Shown: in pieces, positions 37,549 through 48,230 of the stretch
Numbering within the stretch: the first letter of the stretch is position 1
How the letters are laid out: every line of letters begins with the position of its first letter
NCBI GenBank assembly: GCA_025331565.1
Contig: JAFREQ010000045.1
Coordinates: 620,001-684,000 of the forward strand
Reading direction: 5' to 3'
DNA from: Holacanthus passer
Lineage: Eukaryota > Chordata > Actinopteri > Pomacanthidae
DNA: 64,000 bases
Made by a program: the position numbers and the translations under genes
The notes under the pieces: model-generated
Database searches by the model: none
Told to the model about the DNA's origin: nothing
Seen by the model: the letters and a program-made list of their open reading frames with translations, nothing else

Positions 37549-38052
37549 CACAACCTCAATTCCCAAAATGTTGCTGTTTAAAGCAAAAAATAAAACTGTT
37601 TGTGATCATATGCAAATCATTTTTGACATGAACTCAATTGAAAACAGCACAAGGACAGTTTATTTAATATTTGACCTCATTAACTTCATTCATTTTTGGA
37701 AATATCTGCTGAATTTGATGGCAGCAACATGTTTCAAACAAGTTGGGACAGGAGCAACAAAAGACTGTGAAAGTTGTGGACTGATTGAAAACACCTGTTT
37801 GGATCCTTCCACAGGTAAACAGGTTCATTGGTAACAGGTGATAGTATCATGATTGGGTATGAAAGGTTCATCCTGGAAAGACTCAGTCATTCACAAGCGA
37901 GGATGGAGAGAGGTTCAACACTTTGTGAAACACATGATTGGATAAAGGAGATTAATACATGGGCTCAGGAAGACTTTGTAAAACCATTGTCGGTAAACAC
38001 AGTTAATTTTGCAAATGATTGCATTCAGTTTTTGTTTATATTTTATACAGTG
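37549..38052 (+). mobile_element. Internally deleted non-autonomous Tc1/mariner element, copy 1
   Basis: The left end reads CACAACCTCAATTCCC..., close to the terminal repeat of a teleost Tc1-type element (usual start 'ACAACCCCAATTCC'). It is followed by the family's GCAACATGTTTCAAACAAG, TTGGGACAGGAGCAACAAAA, CACCTGTTTGGATCC, GGTAACAGGTGATAGTATCA and GGTTCAACACTTTGTGAAAC. After a large deletion come ACATGGGCTCAGGAAGAC and AACCATTGTCGGTAAACAC (former transposase region) and the 3' terminal-repeat remnant TTTGCAAATGATTGCATTCAG. About 500 bp remain where the full element is over 1.5 kb, so it cannot make transposase. The target TA duplications are not clear. Confidence 0.85.
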
Positions 38053-40274
38053 TTTTATGCAGTGATGCTGTATCATTTGGCTGTAGCTCACAGAAATGGA
38101 CTGAAAAGGCTCAACAGGACATGAGCACAGGCTTGTATGTCATTTAACCCTTAAAACTAACCTTGTAAGATATTCAGTGTAATTCAAACATCCTCTCAGT
38201 CCGTCTGAAGAAATGGTGAAATGAGGAACCTCTAACCTGTCTGTCCCTTGTTTGGTTCGTTGCTGTGGTCCTCTGTATTTTTGTCCAGGTCAGAGGCTTT
38301 ATTTTGGTTTCTAAAGCCTGTTTGGAAATGAAAACTCAGAGTGCAGCGCCGAGTGAGGCGGTGTTCAAAAATTCAGAGCAGCAGCACCATCGTGCTCTCG
38401 CAGCATTCAGAGCCAGATGGTTTGTGAAAAGTCAGTGTCTTTTTAAAAATGCATCCTTGTTTGGTCAAAGAAGCCGGTTAATAGAGGAGTCGCTGTTTGG
38501 TTTTCATCCAGCATCTGAATCTTTGATCTTTGACCTCTCCAGCATAAGCTATGCTAGCAGCAGTTTTATTTGCAGTACACTGAATGCGTTACTGCGTCTC
38601 CTGGGACTCGAAGCTGAAAAATCGTTGTTTTTTGTTGCACACAACACATTATTTTACTTTTTCTGTTTTGGACTGACGATGCACCAATACTGTTATCGGA
38701 GCTCTATAAAGGTTACAGCACAACACTATGAAATCAAATCAAAGAATAGTTTGATATTTTGGGGAAAACACACATTTTTTTCTTCTTTTCTAAAAAATTC
38801 GATGAGATGATCAAGCCCACTTTCATCTGTTTAATAAATATGAAGCCAGAGCCAGCAGCTCGCCACAAACTGGCCTGGCTCAGTCCAAAGGGAACAAAAT
38901 CCACCTACCAGCACTTTCTGCATAAAGCAAATAGGTGCTTTTTCCAAAATGTCAAATTTTTAAAAGCCGCTTTTCAATTGCCTCCAGAGCTTTAAAAGGC
39001 TGAATTGAATTAACTCGATTGTGAATTCCTTGCATGTGCACAAGCTGCCGTCATTCACATGTCACGTCGCCGGCTCAGGATGCAGAGGCTGACCTTCTCA
39101 TCGGGACGGGGTTGCACAATGAAGGACAAGAAATTGGTGTACCATTAACACAGCCCGGGCGCTATAGGTTCCAAATCGATGGGGGAATATGCTTTTATGA
39201 TAGAGCCCCACATAATTTACCGTTGCCATAAATGTGCTTTCAGTGATATTGCGGAGCTCAAAGGATTTTATATTCCATTTGAATTGTCTATCAAAAAAAA
39301 TCACTTAACCTCATGAGGGTTTTAACTGTGATAAAGACTGGGCTTGTGTCAGCGGGTGATGAGAGGCATCTATCAAAGCATGCAGTCGTTTCTTCATACG
39401 CTTCCGCAAGAGGTGAAACGGGCTTATTGTCATATTATTCAAAAACGAATGCATTACAACCACAAATCTTTGGCGGCAGTTTTAAGATTCTGTTATACAG
39501 ACAAAATGTATTAAATATTAACGCTTCATACATACTTTAGCTGTTTGCTTCTTTTTGTTGAACGAAAGCAGAAACAACATCTCGATCAATAATTACGTAT
39601 GTACATGGTATTTTGGTTTTTAAACACGATGTGTTACAATTTAATATTTTCAATAGTGGATTTTTTCTCTCATGAATATAACTGACAGCAACAGAGAATC
39701 AAGGCAGAAAGATGTAAAACAAGACTGTAAGAGCTAATGATGTATGCAATTAAATATAGGAATACAGATTAGCACCTTTAACCACTAAACTTTATTGTCT
39801 AATCCTCATACTCCCTCTGGCTTTGTAGCCCCCAAAGTTTATGATGTGAAGTGCAGTGTGACCCCGACTGAACTCGGGGCAGTCGGCCATCAAAAGCCCG
39901 GCGCTCCTCTCTCCTCCTCTTTCATCTCTCACCTATCTCCCCTGCAGCCCGGACAGAGATTATCAGCACATGCAAGGGGCCGGAACATAAACCAGCGCAG
40001 CAGGAAAGTGAAGGTTAAGTATGATTCATGCAGGACTAGATGCTGATAATATACTGCTACGTTTATGTGACTGTTTTCAGATGCATTAAGAGGATTTGAT
40101 ATTAAGAGTCAGTGCAGCTTCTCTGGTCCTGAGGAGCCTCCTTCCTCCCTCTCTGCTCCTGTCTGCAGCTCGGCATGTAACCAGCCTCCCTCTGCAGGAC
40201 CTGCACACAGGGAGGAAGGAGATTTGGGCGGTCGGGAGCCGGTGTTTTCTCCCTCATTGAGAACATGACTAAGA
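38053..40274. other. Non-coding, with strong candidate conserved element at 39020-39300
   Basis: 38265-38810 holds the longest open frame of the window (181 codons, plus). Its translation is low-complexity Ser/Phe/Leu, without domains, splice structure or coding-like codon use, and is judged chance. 39020-39300 (GGGCGCTATAGGTTCCAAATC, GGGGGAATATGCTTTTATG, CCACATAATTTACCGTTGCC, AAAGGATTTTATATTCC) has the unbroken mixed composition of a conserved non-coding element. 39790-40060 is GC-richer with a CT-rich run (39903-39955). Confidence 0.45.
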
Positions 40275-40395
40275 ATAATAGCGCTCGGTGATGCGTCGCG
40301 GCTGTCTGCACTGTTGTGCACAACAACATTGATTAGATTACTTCCCTGACTAATGGCCACTTCCCCTCCCTTAGAGGAGAAAGTGAATCTCTATC
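40275..40395 (-). repeat. Inverted duplicated block, copy 2
   Basis: Reverse-complement partner of the 37.0 kb block: 40347-40370 matches 37017-37040 perfectly, and flanking words are shared at lower identity over about 100 bp (CTTTCTCCTCT on one side, GCATCACCGAGC on the other). The two copies lie 3.3 kb apart, head to head in sense. Confidence 0.6.
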
Positions 40396-40533
40396 TGATA
40401 GTCACTCTTCCATTCAGCCCTGGCTCTTTGCACCACTTCTTTATCTACAGTGCATCCATCTTAGCTGACTCAGAAATGCAGAAATCATTAAAACTTTATT
40501 TGATATCCTCATTTTTTTTTGTCACAAACTCAG

Positions 40534-40594
40534 CAAAGCACGGGCGCAGAGGAAACCGTTTCCGTGTACCTGTGCTCGAGGAAGATGTAGAAAA
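40534..40594 (+). CDS. Possible 61-bp internal exon (weak)
   Basis: CATTTTTTTTTGTCACAAACTCAG precedes and GTGAGTAAG follows, so both a plausible acceptor (AG at 40532-40533) and a strong donor (GT at 40595-40596) bound a 61 bp segment that is open in one frame (KHGRRGNRFRVPVLEEDVE). It would add a split codon at both ends (2 + 57 + 2 bases). The protein is not recognised and no neighbouring exon was found, so a chance pairing of splice-like signals is quite possible. Confidence 0.2.
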
Positions 40595-41024
40595 GTGAGT
40601 AAGCATCAGCGTTATCTATGCAGCCGAGGAGTGAGCTTTATAACACAGTGCTGTGTTTGCCCTTTCCATAATGGTTTTATATGCTCACATGAGATCAGTA
40701 TTCCCTGCAGAGTCTGAAGAGTCTTACTCTCCTTGCACTCTAACCTTTATTCTTTATTCCCGAGTTTCTCTTTGCCACGCCGTAACCCTGACCACACTCC
40801 CCTGGGTCGTTTCCGACGCGTCTAGTTAGAACTTCAACAGCAGTTCTTTACCACAACCACTGAATTTTAACTGCGTGCATAAACAAACCTTGAAGATATA
40901 AAGTAACAAACGGAGGGCTGGGATGAGATGAAAGACGCTAAAGAGTCAGGTCCACTACTTAACTCCAATTAAAGTGATGATTGCAGACGGGTGGAAATCT
41001 GACCTTAAATTCTGAGGTTTAACA

Positions 41025-41140
41025 AGAAGAAGAGTCTACAGCAGACGAGTAGCAGCTCTGCAAGGCTGGATTTTGGCTCAGTGGTGCTTGGAGATAAATA
41101 TTAGCATCAGCATGTTTAGTGAATGTTTACTATGTTTAAT
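41025..41140. repeat. Teleost interspersed repeat fragment, 5' portion (same family as 29300-29640)
   Basis: AGAAGAGTCTACAGCAGACG, GTAGCAGCTCTGCAAGGCTG, ATTTTGGCTCAGTGGTGCTT, GAGATAAATATTAGCATCAG and CATGTTTAGTGAATGTTTAC correspond to the segment preceding 'TATAATGTTTACCATG' in the fish repeat consensus. It abuts the tRNA gene. Confidence 0.7.
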
Positions 41141-41175
41141 TTCTACCACGTTGGCGATCGTTGTCCAGCATGTGA

Positions 41176-41247
41176 GCGATGGTGGTATAGTGGTGAGCAT
41201 AGCTGCCTTCCAAGCAGTTGACCCGGGTTCGATTCCCGGCCATCGCA
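41176..41247 (+). tRNA. tRNA-Gly, anticodon TCC
   Basis: A complete 72-base cloverleaf can be drawn. The acceptor stem GCGATGG (41176-41182) pairs with CCATCGC (41240-41246), and the discriminator is A at 41247. The D arm is GGTATAGTGGTGAGC-like, and the anticodon stem-loop is GCTGC-CTTCCAA-GCAGT with TCC at 41209-41211. The T arm is CCGGG-TTCGATT-CCCGG. Internal promoter boxes are intact: A box TGGTATAGTGG (41183-41193) and B box GGTTCGATTCC (41226-41236). A TTTT RNA polymerase III terminator follows at 41255-41258. No intron and no encoded CCA, as expected for a eukaryotic gene. It differs from the usual vertebrate Gly-TCC acceptor (GCGTTGG/CCAACGC, from memory) by a paired change at 4:69, which keeps the stem. 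It decodes GGA and wobble codons. Confidence 0.96.
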
Positions 41248-41254
41248 GCTCATG

Positions 41255-41258
41255 TTTT
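41255..41258 (+). terminator. RNA polymerase III terminator of the tRNA-Gly gene
   Basis: TTTT seven bases after the discriminator base, in a GC-balanced context. Confidence 0.85.
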
Positions 41259-41662
41259 GTGAATTTCCCATCAAAGTTATTCGGATGCATCTTCTGAGTT
41301 TCATTATTGTCAAGACTAAATTTTGCACCAATCCAGTAGATAGAATTTATCAGTTTGTTCTTGCAATAGGTGTAGAAATAATGTCATTATGGACCAAACT
41401 GATGGACCAACTGACCACCACTGCCATTTCCATCCATCGAGCCAGGCCACTAACTTAGCTAAAAATTTGTGATCTGCGAGAAATCGTGCCGTTTTGGCCA
41501 AACCAGCCTCTCTGATGTGCACACGTCGCTAATTGGAACAGCTTTGAAGCCATGTTCTGTGTGGGAGTCAACAACATTTGGTAATTACAAGGGGATGTGA
41601 GTCCTAATTGTTACACACATAAAGCATACACAGTCAGGACATTTGGCCCCCGGGCAGACATT

Positions 41663-41676
41663 CCCCCCCCCCCCCC
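41663..41676. repeat. C14 homopolymer
   Basis: Perfect run of 14 C; as a slippage-prone tract its exact length may be unreliable. Confidence 0.9.
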
Positions 41677-42244
41677 GACAGATTCCTTCCTGTTTGTCTT
41701 TTCTCCTCTGTAATCCCAGTCGTCGCTCTCTCGCTGCTCACATGGACAAATAAGTATTACAGTGTTTACACGCACAACAACTTTGTCCAAACACACATGG
41801 CTCCTGTCGGCACGACAGATGGATGCTCCGTCTCTGCAAACTGACGTGGTTTTAATCAGAAAACAAGCTGACATGATCAATGAGGTGCGATGGCAGGATG
41901 TCTCCGAAATCTGGGAATCGTTGATCAAAATTTGATCATGTTTTGTCAATCGTCTGACAGGTTTAAGGGCCGGTTTGGATTAGAAACACTCGCCCTTGCA
42001 ATCATTGCTTGTTACAGTCGTCTAGGGTTCTAATTTTCACTCCATTATGAATGAGTTGGTTGTTTGATGAGAGACATCTGTCTCGGTTCCAATGTATTAT
42101 TACCAGCAGCCTGTCGGTGGAGTGGACAGACAGTGTCGGTTTGGCAGGAAACACGCAGGAAAAGGCCTTACGAAAATGAACCCATTTACTGTATGTGAGT
42201 CTATCTGACCACCATCTGCCACAGCCCAGAAAAGCTTGTGTGGT

Positions 42245-42249
42245 TGTGT

Positions 42250-42283
<34 letters not shown>
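42245..42283. repeat. (TG)n microsatellite
   Basis: About 19 TG units with one TA interruption near 42253. Confidence 0.95.
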
Positions 42284-42285
<2 letters not shown>

Positions 42286-44612
42286 ATTTCTGTGCAAATG
42301 TTTGGTGTCTCCATCTGATGTTTGCTCAGTTAATCAATAGCAGTGATGCTGTTCTCAGATGACATATAGTCCAGGCATCCCTATCTCCTCACCCTAATCA
42401 GATTAACAGTGAATACCATCTATGTACACATCGGCCTCCTGGCCAGGATTTGGAGCTCTGAGATGCTGCCAACCAAGAGCAAGAACACTGTCTGAGAATT
42501 GCAAGAGCTTTGTCAAAATAACACCAGATTTTAGCGATAAGAAAGCAATTACACGACCTTTTAAACACCGAATTCATGTTTTCTCTAAGTCAAACAAACA
42601 CGGCCGGTCAACATCGCGAGCCTCCTGAATGCAGGTGTGCGATATCTCGCAGGAAGGTAATCCTGACTCAAGGAATGCATTAAATGTGCAGCAGAGATTA
42701 TATTCAAACTGGCAAACAGCTGAATGCAAACATTAGCTGCAATCATGAAAGCCATTTCTTGGATGATTTCTATCAGCGAGAGCCAATTCTGCGTCGGATG
42801 GTGGCGTCAGCGTGGAGCATTATTTCCAACGGGTGAGGGAAAACACTCGCTTTCCTCTACATTTGGAATTGTTTCATATTTCTATTCCTGCCTCCTCATT
42901 CATGTAATGCCATTCTCTCATAATCAGTTGAGGATTTAATTTCACAGAAAGGATTCAAAACAAATGCATCCGGCAGCCGTTTGCCATTCACCATACTCAT
43001 CCATCTCCTTCTTATTGAAAATCATTCTGCGAGGCCTCCCTGCTCTCCATAAATCCATTTCATTTACTAAACTGGTTCCTCAGAGCTTTTTTTTTTTTTT
43101 TCTTACCTTGCATTCCTGACAGTTAGTGCCTTCAACCGAGCATTCGTTTTAAGAGATAACAATATCAAATCAATCAAAGTTTGCTGGTCCCAGCCTCTTC
43201 ACCTCGCCGTGTTTGCAGCTGTCGTCGTCTCTCTGATTGGTCGGGAGCTCCGCAGGTGCTCGCGGAGCGGAAACAGATCCCGTCAGACAGAGGTGAAACA
43301 AAAGGTGAATGAAATGAAAAGGGGGAGACGCACACAATCATCAAGTCATTACGATGCCGGTCATCTCTTGACGAACTGGAAACACGGATAGTCTGTTTTT
43401 CTTTCGTCAAGTTCTCTTTGAAACCTCGTTGACCCCCGCCTCCGTGTGTGAGGTGACTTTTCACGTCTTTCTATAGACTCGCTTATCTGTTCAGCTATAA
43501 AACTGACTTACTATATGTTAGGTGAGGTACAGCTGCAGTTTTCATTCACTGATGGATTCATAACCTTAATATTCTTATATGTAATTATACAAAAACTGTG
43601 TATCTCAAAGACTCTTTTATCTGTTTTATAGAATCTCGCATTCATCCTTGCTACCAAGTGAAAATAAAAGAGGCATTGAATTCCATGACTCAGATACAGT
43701 TTTCTGAAAAAAGTTCATTTTTCCGCAGATAAGTGTCTCTTTCTCAGTTCTAATCACATATCAAGAGTTGGCAATGACTTTTTCTCGCTCTTCCACATTA
43801 ATTATGGATTCTCTGGTAATTTTCATTAATTACAGAAATGCCTGCAGTTAATCATCATTATTCTCTTTGGGTATTTGTGTTATTTTCCGTATTCAAAAGG
43901 TCGAGGAACTTGTGCATGTTGATAAGAAATCATCACAGGGATCGGCTCGAACGCTGTGGGTATGAATAGAAAACAGATTTTGGAGACGAGAGAAGGAGTG
44001 CCCTGTGGCAGTTTAGATGACTATTAATTTGACCTCTCTGCATTAATGTCGGAGCGTATGAATGTGTGTGTGTGTGTAAGAGCTGATTCATGTTCAACGC
44101 TTGCTTGAGGTTACGTTCTTAGACAAGCATATTATAACAGTTTGCATAAACTAAAGTGCATTTCCAAAATTTTACTTTAACAGTTTTATCAGAATCAGGA
44201 ATCCAAATAAACCCCAGACTAAAAACACAGTTATCTCAGAGCAGGACCTGAAAGTTATTTATAATCCTCTTCTTAATGTATCAGGGTTTGTATTGTGTTT
44301 CATTTCACTTGCCATAAATGTTGTTGCGTAGATTTAGTTGTTCACCCTTTCACAGCAGGTGAATGTCGCCAAACTTTTAAAATCACTTGCACAATGTGTC
44401 TGAACTATATATGATCCTATCCTATCTTTTCCAACCCCGGCAGTAAAAGGCAGCAAAAAAACAGAAGCATGTCTCAGTCATGACTCTCAAAAAACATAAT
44501 GTACTGTATAATAGTTTTCCTGAATGTTGCCATTTGGAGTATTAAACAACAGTACAAGTGAAAATGCAGGAACAAAAGCATTTTTTAATGTATACGGGAA
44601 AATATATTTCAA

Positions 44613-44910
44613 CTTTTTTTTTTTAATCAGGTAGTCTCAATGAGATTGAGATTTCTTTTTCAAGAGACGCCTGAGAAAAAGAATTCATTCATAGTCAGAA
44701 AATCCAATAAGGCCAGACAACCATCAATCAACCAGCAGATATAGATAATAAAAATGATTACAAGAATCATCAAAACATCAGATATTAAAGCTTTAAAATC
44801 TCCAAGGAGGATCAGGTAATTGAACTTATGGTCACTTTGTTTTGAAAAGGTGCTGAAACCAGTTCTGCTGTAGGTGACTGAGCCATATTATGCAAAGCGT
44901 CATGAAAATA
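44613..44910 (-). repeat. 3' end of a teleost retroposon, minus orientation
   Basis: Read on minus, the element ends AAGAAATCTCAATCTCATTG AGACTACCTGATT followed by an A-rich tail (complement of the T-run 44613-44624). This is the ending of a common fish retroposon ('AATCTCAATGAGACTTACCTGGTTAAATAAAGG'). Upstream words seen on plus (AAATCTCCAAGGAGGATCAG, GTAATTGAACTTATGG) fit the same element. About 300 bp remain, with no coding region. Confidence 0.75.
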
Positions 44911-47900
44911 AATGATTTAATAGCCTTAATTTCATTATGATATTTAGCAATAGGCCATTTGCACTATTCTTACAAGCAACTCATGTACAATATAAAATAA
45001 CTGATTTTTGCTTCAGCTGCAAAAACATCAGCTCAATCCAATCACATCATTTTACACTCAACCTTTTGCATTGTAAAAAAAAGTAGGAACAGAAATGTTT
45101 TATTCTTCAGAATATTACATACATGCAGCCTTCTTTTCTTTTTGATGAAACACGGTAAAACATGTTTAAAAAAACAACAACCCATGATTCAAATGCAGAT
45201 CTACATCTGTGTGTAATGACTGTTTTCAGATGCAAACATTTGCATAAAGAACAAAAATGGCTCGTGTCAATAAGCATCAAGCGCACAATGGCACACGCTG
45301 GCATCTCACCGCCCATTGTTCTCCTGCACTAATCTATGGCTCCGTCTGCGGCTGCACATTAATGCCACTTTTCATCTGATTAACATATTTGATTATGCAA
45401 AGGAATTCTCTTGACTTTGCCGGGCTTCATGAGAGCCTTTATTAATTTCCAACAAGACGATAAATGGTTAAGTGTTGCATATGGAAATCACTGTCTATCT
45501 TGTTTAGATGCGGGATTTTATTTTCCCCCTTTAATGAATAGCTCTGAATTAGCATGAAAGGTCACATCCACACCGGGTCGAGGATTTTGGCACTCTCCGA
45601 CGCATGGTGATTGCTGCTTTACATAAATCATGTAGTCCTTCAAACCGCGATGAGATGAAACAATTTCTCCTCTAAATGATTTCCTCTGTAAACACATTTT
45701 TCCTCGCAATTTCTGCATCCCGAGTATTTATTTGTGTGTCAGTCTCTTGATGTCTCAGACTGGCATCCTAATGCTAATTGGCCCTTTTAAAATATCTAAT
45801 GTTTCTATACTTGAGCGCAGTTTTGCCAAACATTTGCGAAGTGCTGTCTTCACGGTTCGTAAGGTGAGGGAGCTCGCTGAAGTGAAGACTGTTAGATTCA
45901 CTTTTTTATAAGATAAAACAGGAAAGGAAGACTGTTCAGATTCACATGTGCAGACAAACAAGTCACATTTTATAAAAACAAGGACAACAAAGCTGAACAA
46001 ATAAAGGTAATAAATTGACTATTATGCACAGAAATATGTAGAAACTAAAATAACTATCCACTTTATATAAATCAAGAGTTCTGTAAGTTGTAAACAATAT
46101 AAATGGTGCAAAGACATAAACATGATGTGTTAATAATGATGTGATGATATGTGTTGTTTTCAGTCAAAGCTGAGGCAGAATAAAGGAGAAGATGCATCTC
46201 GTCGTAGATATTAATAAAAATCACTTAATAAGACAAATTAACTGAACGATACCTGGATTATGGTTTAAGAAAGAAGGCGGCCAATATCTTAAAACGTCAC
46301 AGTAGAAATTATTTGTTACGGCATGAATAAGCCTCAATCAGTTTCCAAAGCTTACGGCGCTTAAAGCTGCCCAAATCTTTGTCACATTTACGATTGATAT
46401 AATAAAAGGCCATAATTAAACATATGTCATCTACGGCGGCGACCAGCACAACATGGATTTCCTCTTTTATAAATGACGGGATTTCAGCTGTACAGAAATC
46501 CTAAAGCTCATTTGTTTATGTGTGGTTCAGCCAGAGGTTGCTGTAATCCCCCAGTAGGCCCGAGCCTCTGATCTTCCATTACACATTGTATTGAACAGGA
46601 AATACAGTCGCTTGCCCCCCCCAGCCTTTTGTGGTGTATTGGAAGAAGTGCACAATGTGGAACTATCTCACGTCGTGTAAAAAATGTGCCCCGTTGTTTC
46701 ATCAATCGGCAGCTTGTAATCTCCGTTTCTTATTCAAGGCTGGCGAGTTACAAATGAGAGGACGGCTGTAGGCAATAGCCAAAGAAAAACAAGATGCAAA
46801 GATAAGAGCCTACAGGTGAAACAGTGGCCAGACAAATAGTCTGTTAGTGAGGTTTTAAAGGAAAAAGCCTGAAAATGCCGGTGAGAGGAACAATGAGGAT
46901 TCACTACAGTGTATTAAAACATTATGGGAATCTGTTCCATTTCATAAATAAGTAAGTGTTGACATTTTTAATTTAAACACAACTGAAAATCATTGGGAGA
47001 TTTATGGCTTCTTCTGGAGCTTTCAGTCATATCACATGATCTTCTTTGGCAGACGGAGTTTGCCAAGTTGTCATGAAACTTTATTTCCAATATGATATTT
47101 AACAATGACAATGAGACAAGTTGATGTATTTTGGTCTGTGACTGGAAAGTGAGCGTTTCTTCAAAGTTGTAATTCTTGAGATTTCACTCCCGGGTTAACT
47201 TGGGAAAAAATAAAGCACAGGTTATTACAACAAGGTCCCAAAAGTCTTGGGGCAGCAAACGCCCCTTGAGCATCTACTTTGTCCGAAACACGACAGAAGA
47301 GCAGCTGGTGTTTCCTGTTTACAGCGCAGCCAAACAAACTCCTGCTGCTTTTATAAAGAAGTCAGTCAATAATTGTCCAACTGCAACTGTGACTGGTTCC
47401 CAATGAAAGCCGCTCCGTATTTGGCCATTTGAACTCGCAGTAAGAAATGTTTAGTTTGCATTTAATACACCTTTGACAAATGTGTGTCAATTAACCCTGT
47501 GCGGTAATGATGAACTCACTAACAATGACTAGTGTCATTTCATTTCAAAAGCATATTTAATATTTAATAGCTTCAATGAAAAGCTCATCGGATCAAAATT
47601 TCAACCAATAAATCCATCCTGGATTTTGGATCTGTCCTGCCTGTCTCTCTACTGGGTGAGCCGTCATTTTCAGTTTCTATAAATGGCTCCTCCGTGTGTC
47701 CTTCCCTGCCCTAACATGCTGTATAATTAAGAAACACTGTACATCAATTTAAAGAAACTGCATGCTCTCAAAATGTCATCACACTGGGTCTGTAACCCAG
47801 AAAATTAGAGTATCATCAGGGCTGAAAATGGGTTGGGTAGCAATGGAGAAGCATGTTGAAAGTAAAACATCACCAGTGAACCAGTTTCCACCATTAAAAT

Positions 47901-47934
47901 GACTAGACTATAACTTTGATTCCAACTTCATTGT
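44911..47934. other. Non-coding, with candidate conserved elements at 45330-45770 and 46310-46750
   Basis: 45330-45770: CATTAATGCCACTTTTCATC, GATTAACATATTTGATTATG, CAAAGGAATTCTCTTG and TTAATTTCCAACAAGACG; an octamer-like ATTATGCAAA lies near 45392. 46310-46750: GGCATGAATAAGCCTCAATC, AGTTTCCAAAGCTTACGG, AAAAGGCCATAATTAAACAT, ATGACGGGATTTCAGCTG. Both are repeat-free and balanced, as expected of conserved elements. The remainder is AT-rich and featureless. Confidence 0.45.
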
Positions 47935-48230
47935 AAATATCTGCTTATTCTGAATTTGACGGCAGCAGCATGTTTCAAACAAGTTGGGACAGGAGCAACA
48001 AAAGACTGTGAAAGTTGTGGACTGATTGAAAACACCTGTTTGGATCAGTCCACAGGTAAACAGGTTCATTGGTAACAGGTGATAGTATCATGATTGGGTA
48101 TGAAAGGTTCATCCTGGAAAGACTCAGTCGTTCACAAGCGAGGATGGAGAGAGGTTCAACGCTTTGTGAACACATGGTTGTAGAAAGGAGATTAATACAT
48201 CTTTGTAAAACTGTTGTCGGTGAACCTGAA
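47935..48230 (+). mobile_element. Non-autonomous Tc1/mariner derivative, copy 2 (truncated)
   Basis: About 250 bp are nearly identical to the copy at 37.7-37.98 kb, from the TTTGACGGCAGCAGCATG segment through GGTTCATTGGTAACAGGTG and GGTTCAACGCTTTGTG to AAAGGAGATTAATACAT. That last junction sequence is shared with copy 1 and departs from the full-length family. Thirteen or so bases present in copy 1 after ATACAT are missing here, and the 3' terminal repeat is gone; the left terminal region is also eroded. It is a dead fragment. Confidence 0.8.

Larger units (their letters stand above)
41259..44612. other. Non-coding, with conserved-element-like blocks at 42420-43080 and 43760-43990
   Basis: 41260-42240 shows little besides C14 (41663-41676). 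42420-43080 is a long block without repeats (AATCATGAAAGCCATTTC, GGTGGCGTCAGCGTGGAG, TCATAATCAGTTGAGGATTTA, CATAAATCCATTTCATTTAC) and is a strong candidate conserved element. It is followed by T15 at about 43087-43101. 43190-43460 is GC-rich and stop-poor. 43760-43990 has TTAATTATGGATTCTCTGG, TTTTCATTAATTACAG and GCAGTTAATCATCATTATTC, dense in homeodomain-type sites. Confidence 0.45.

Noticed and set aside
38265..38810. Longest open frame (181 codons, plus)
   Set aside because: Low-complexity Ser/Leu/Phe translation, AT-driven codons, no domain, no splice pairing; expected by chance in 64 kb.
41078..41331. Open frames overlapping the tRNA on both strands
   Set aside because: They read through the tRNA-Gly gene and a repeat fragment; explained by those.
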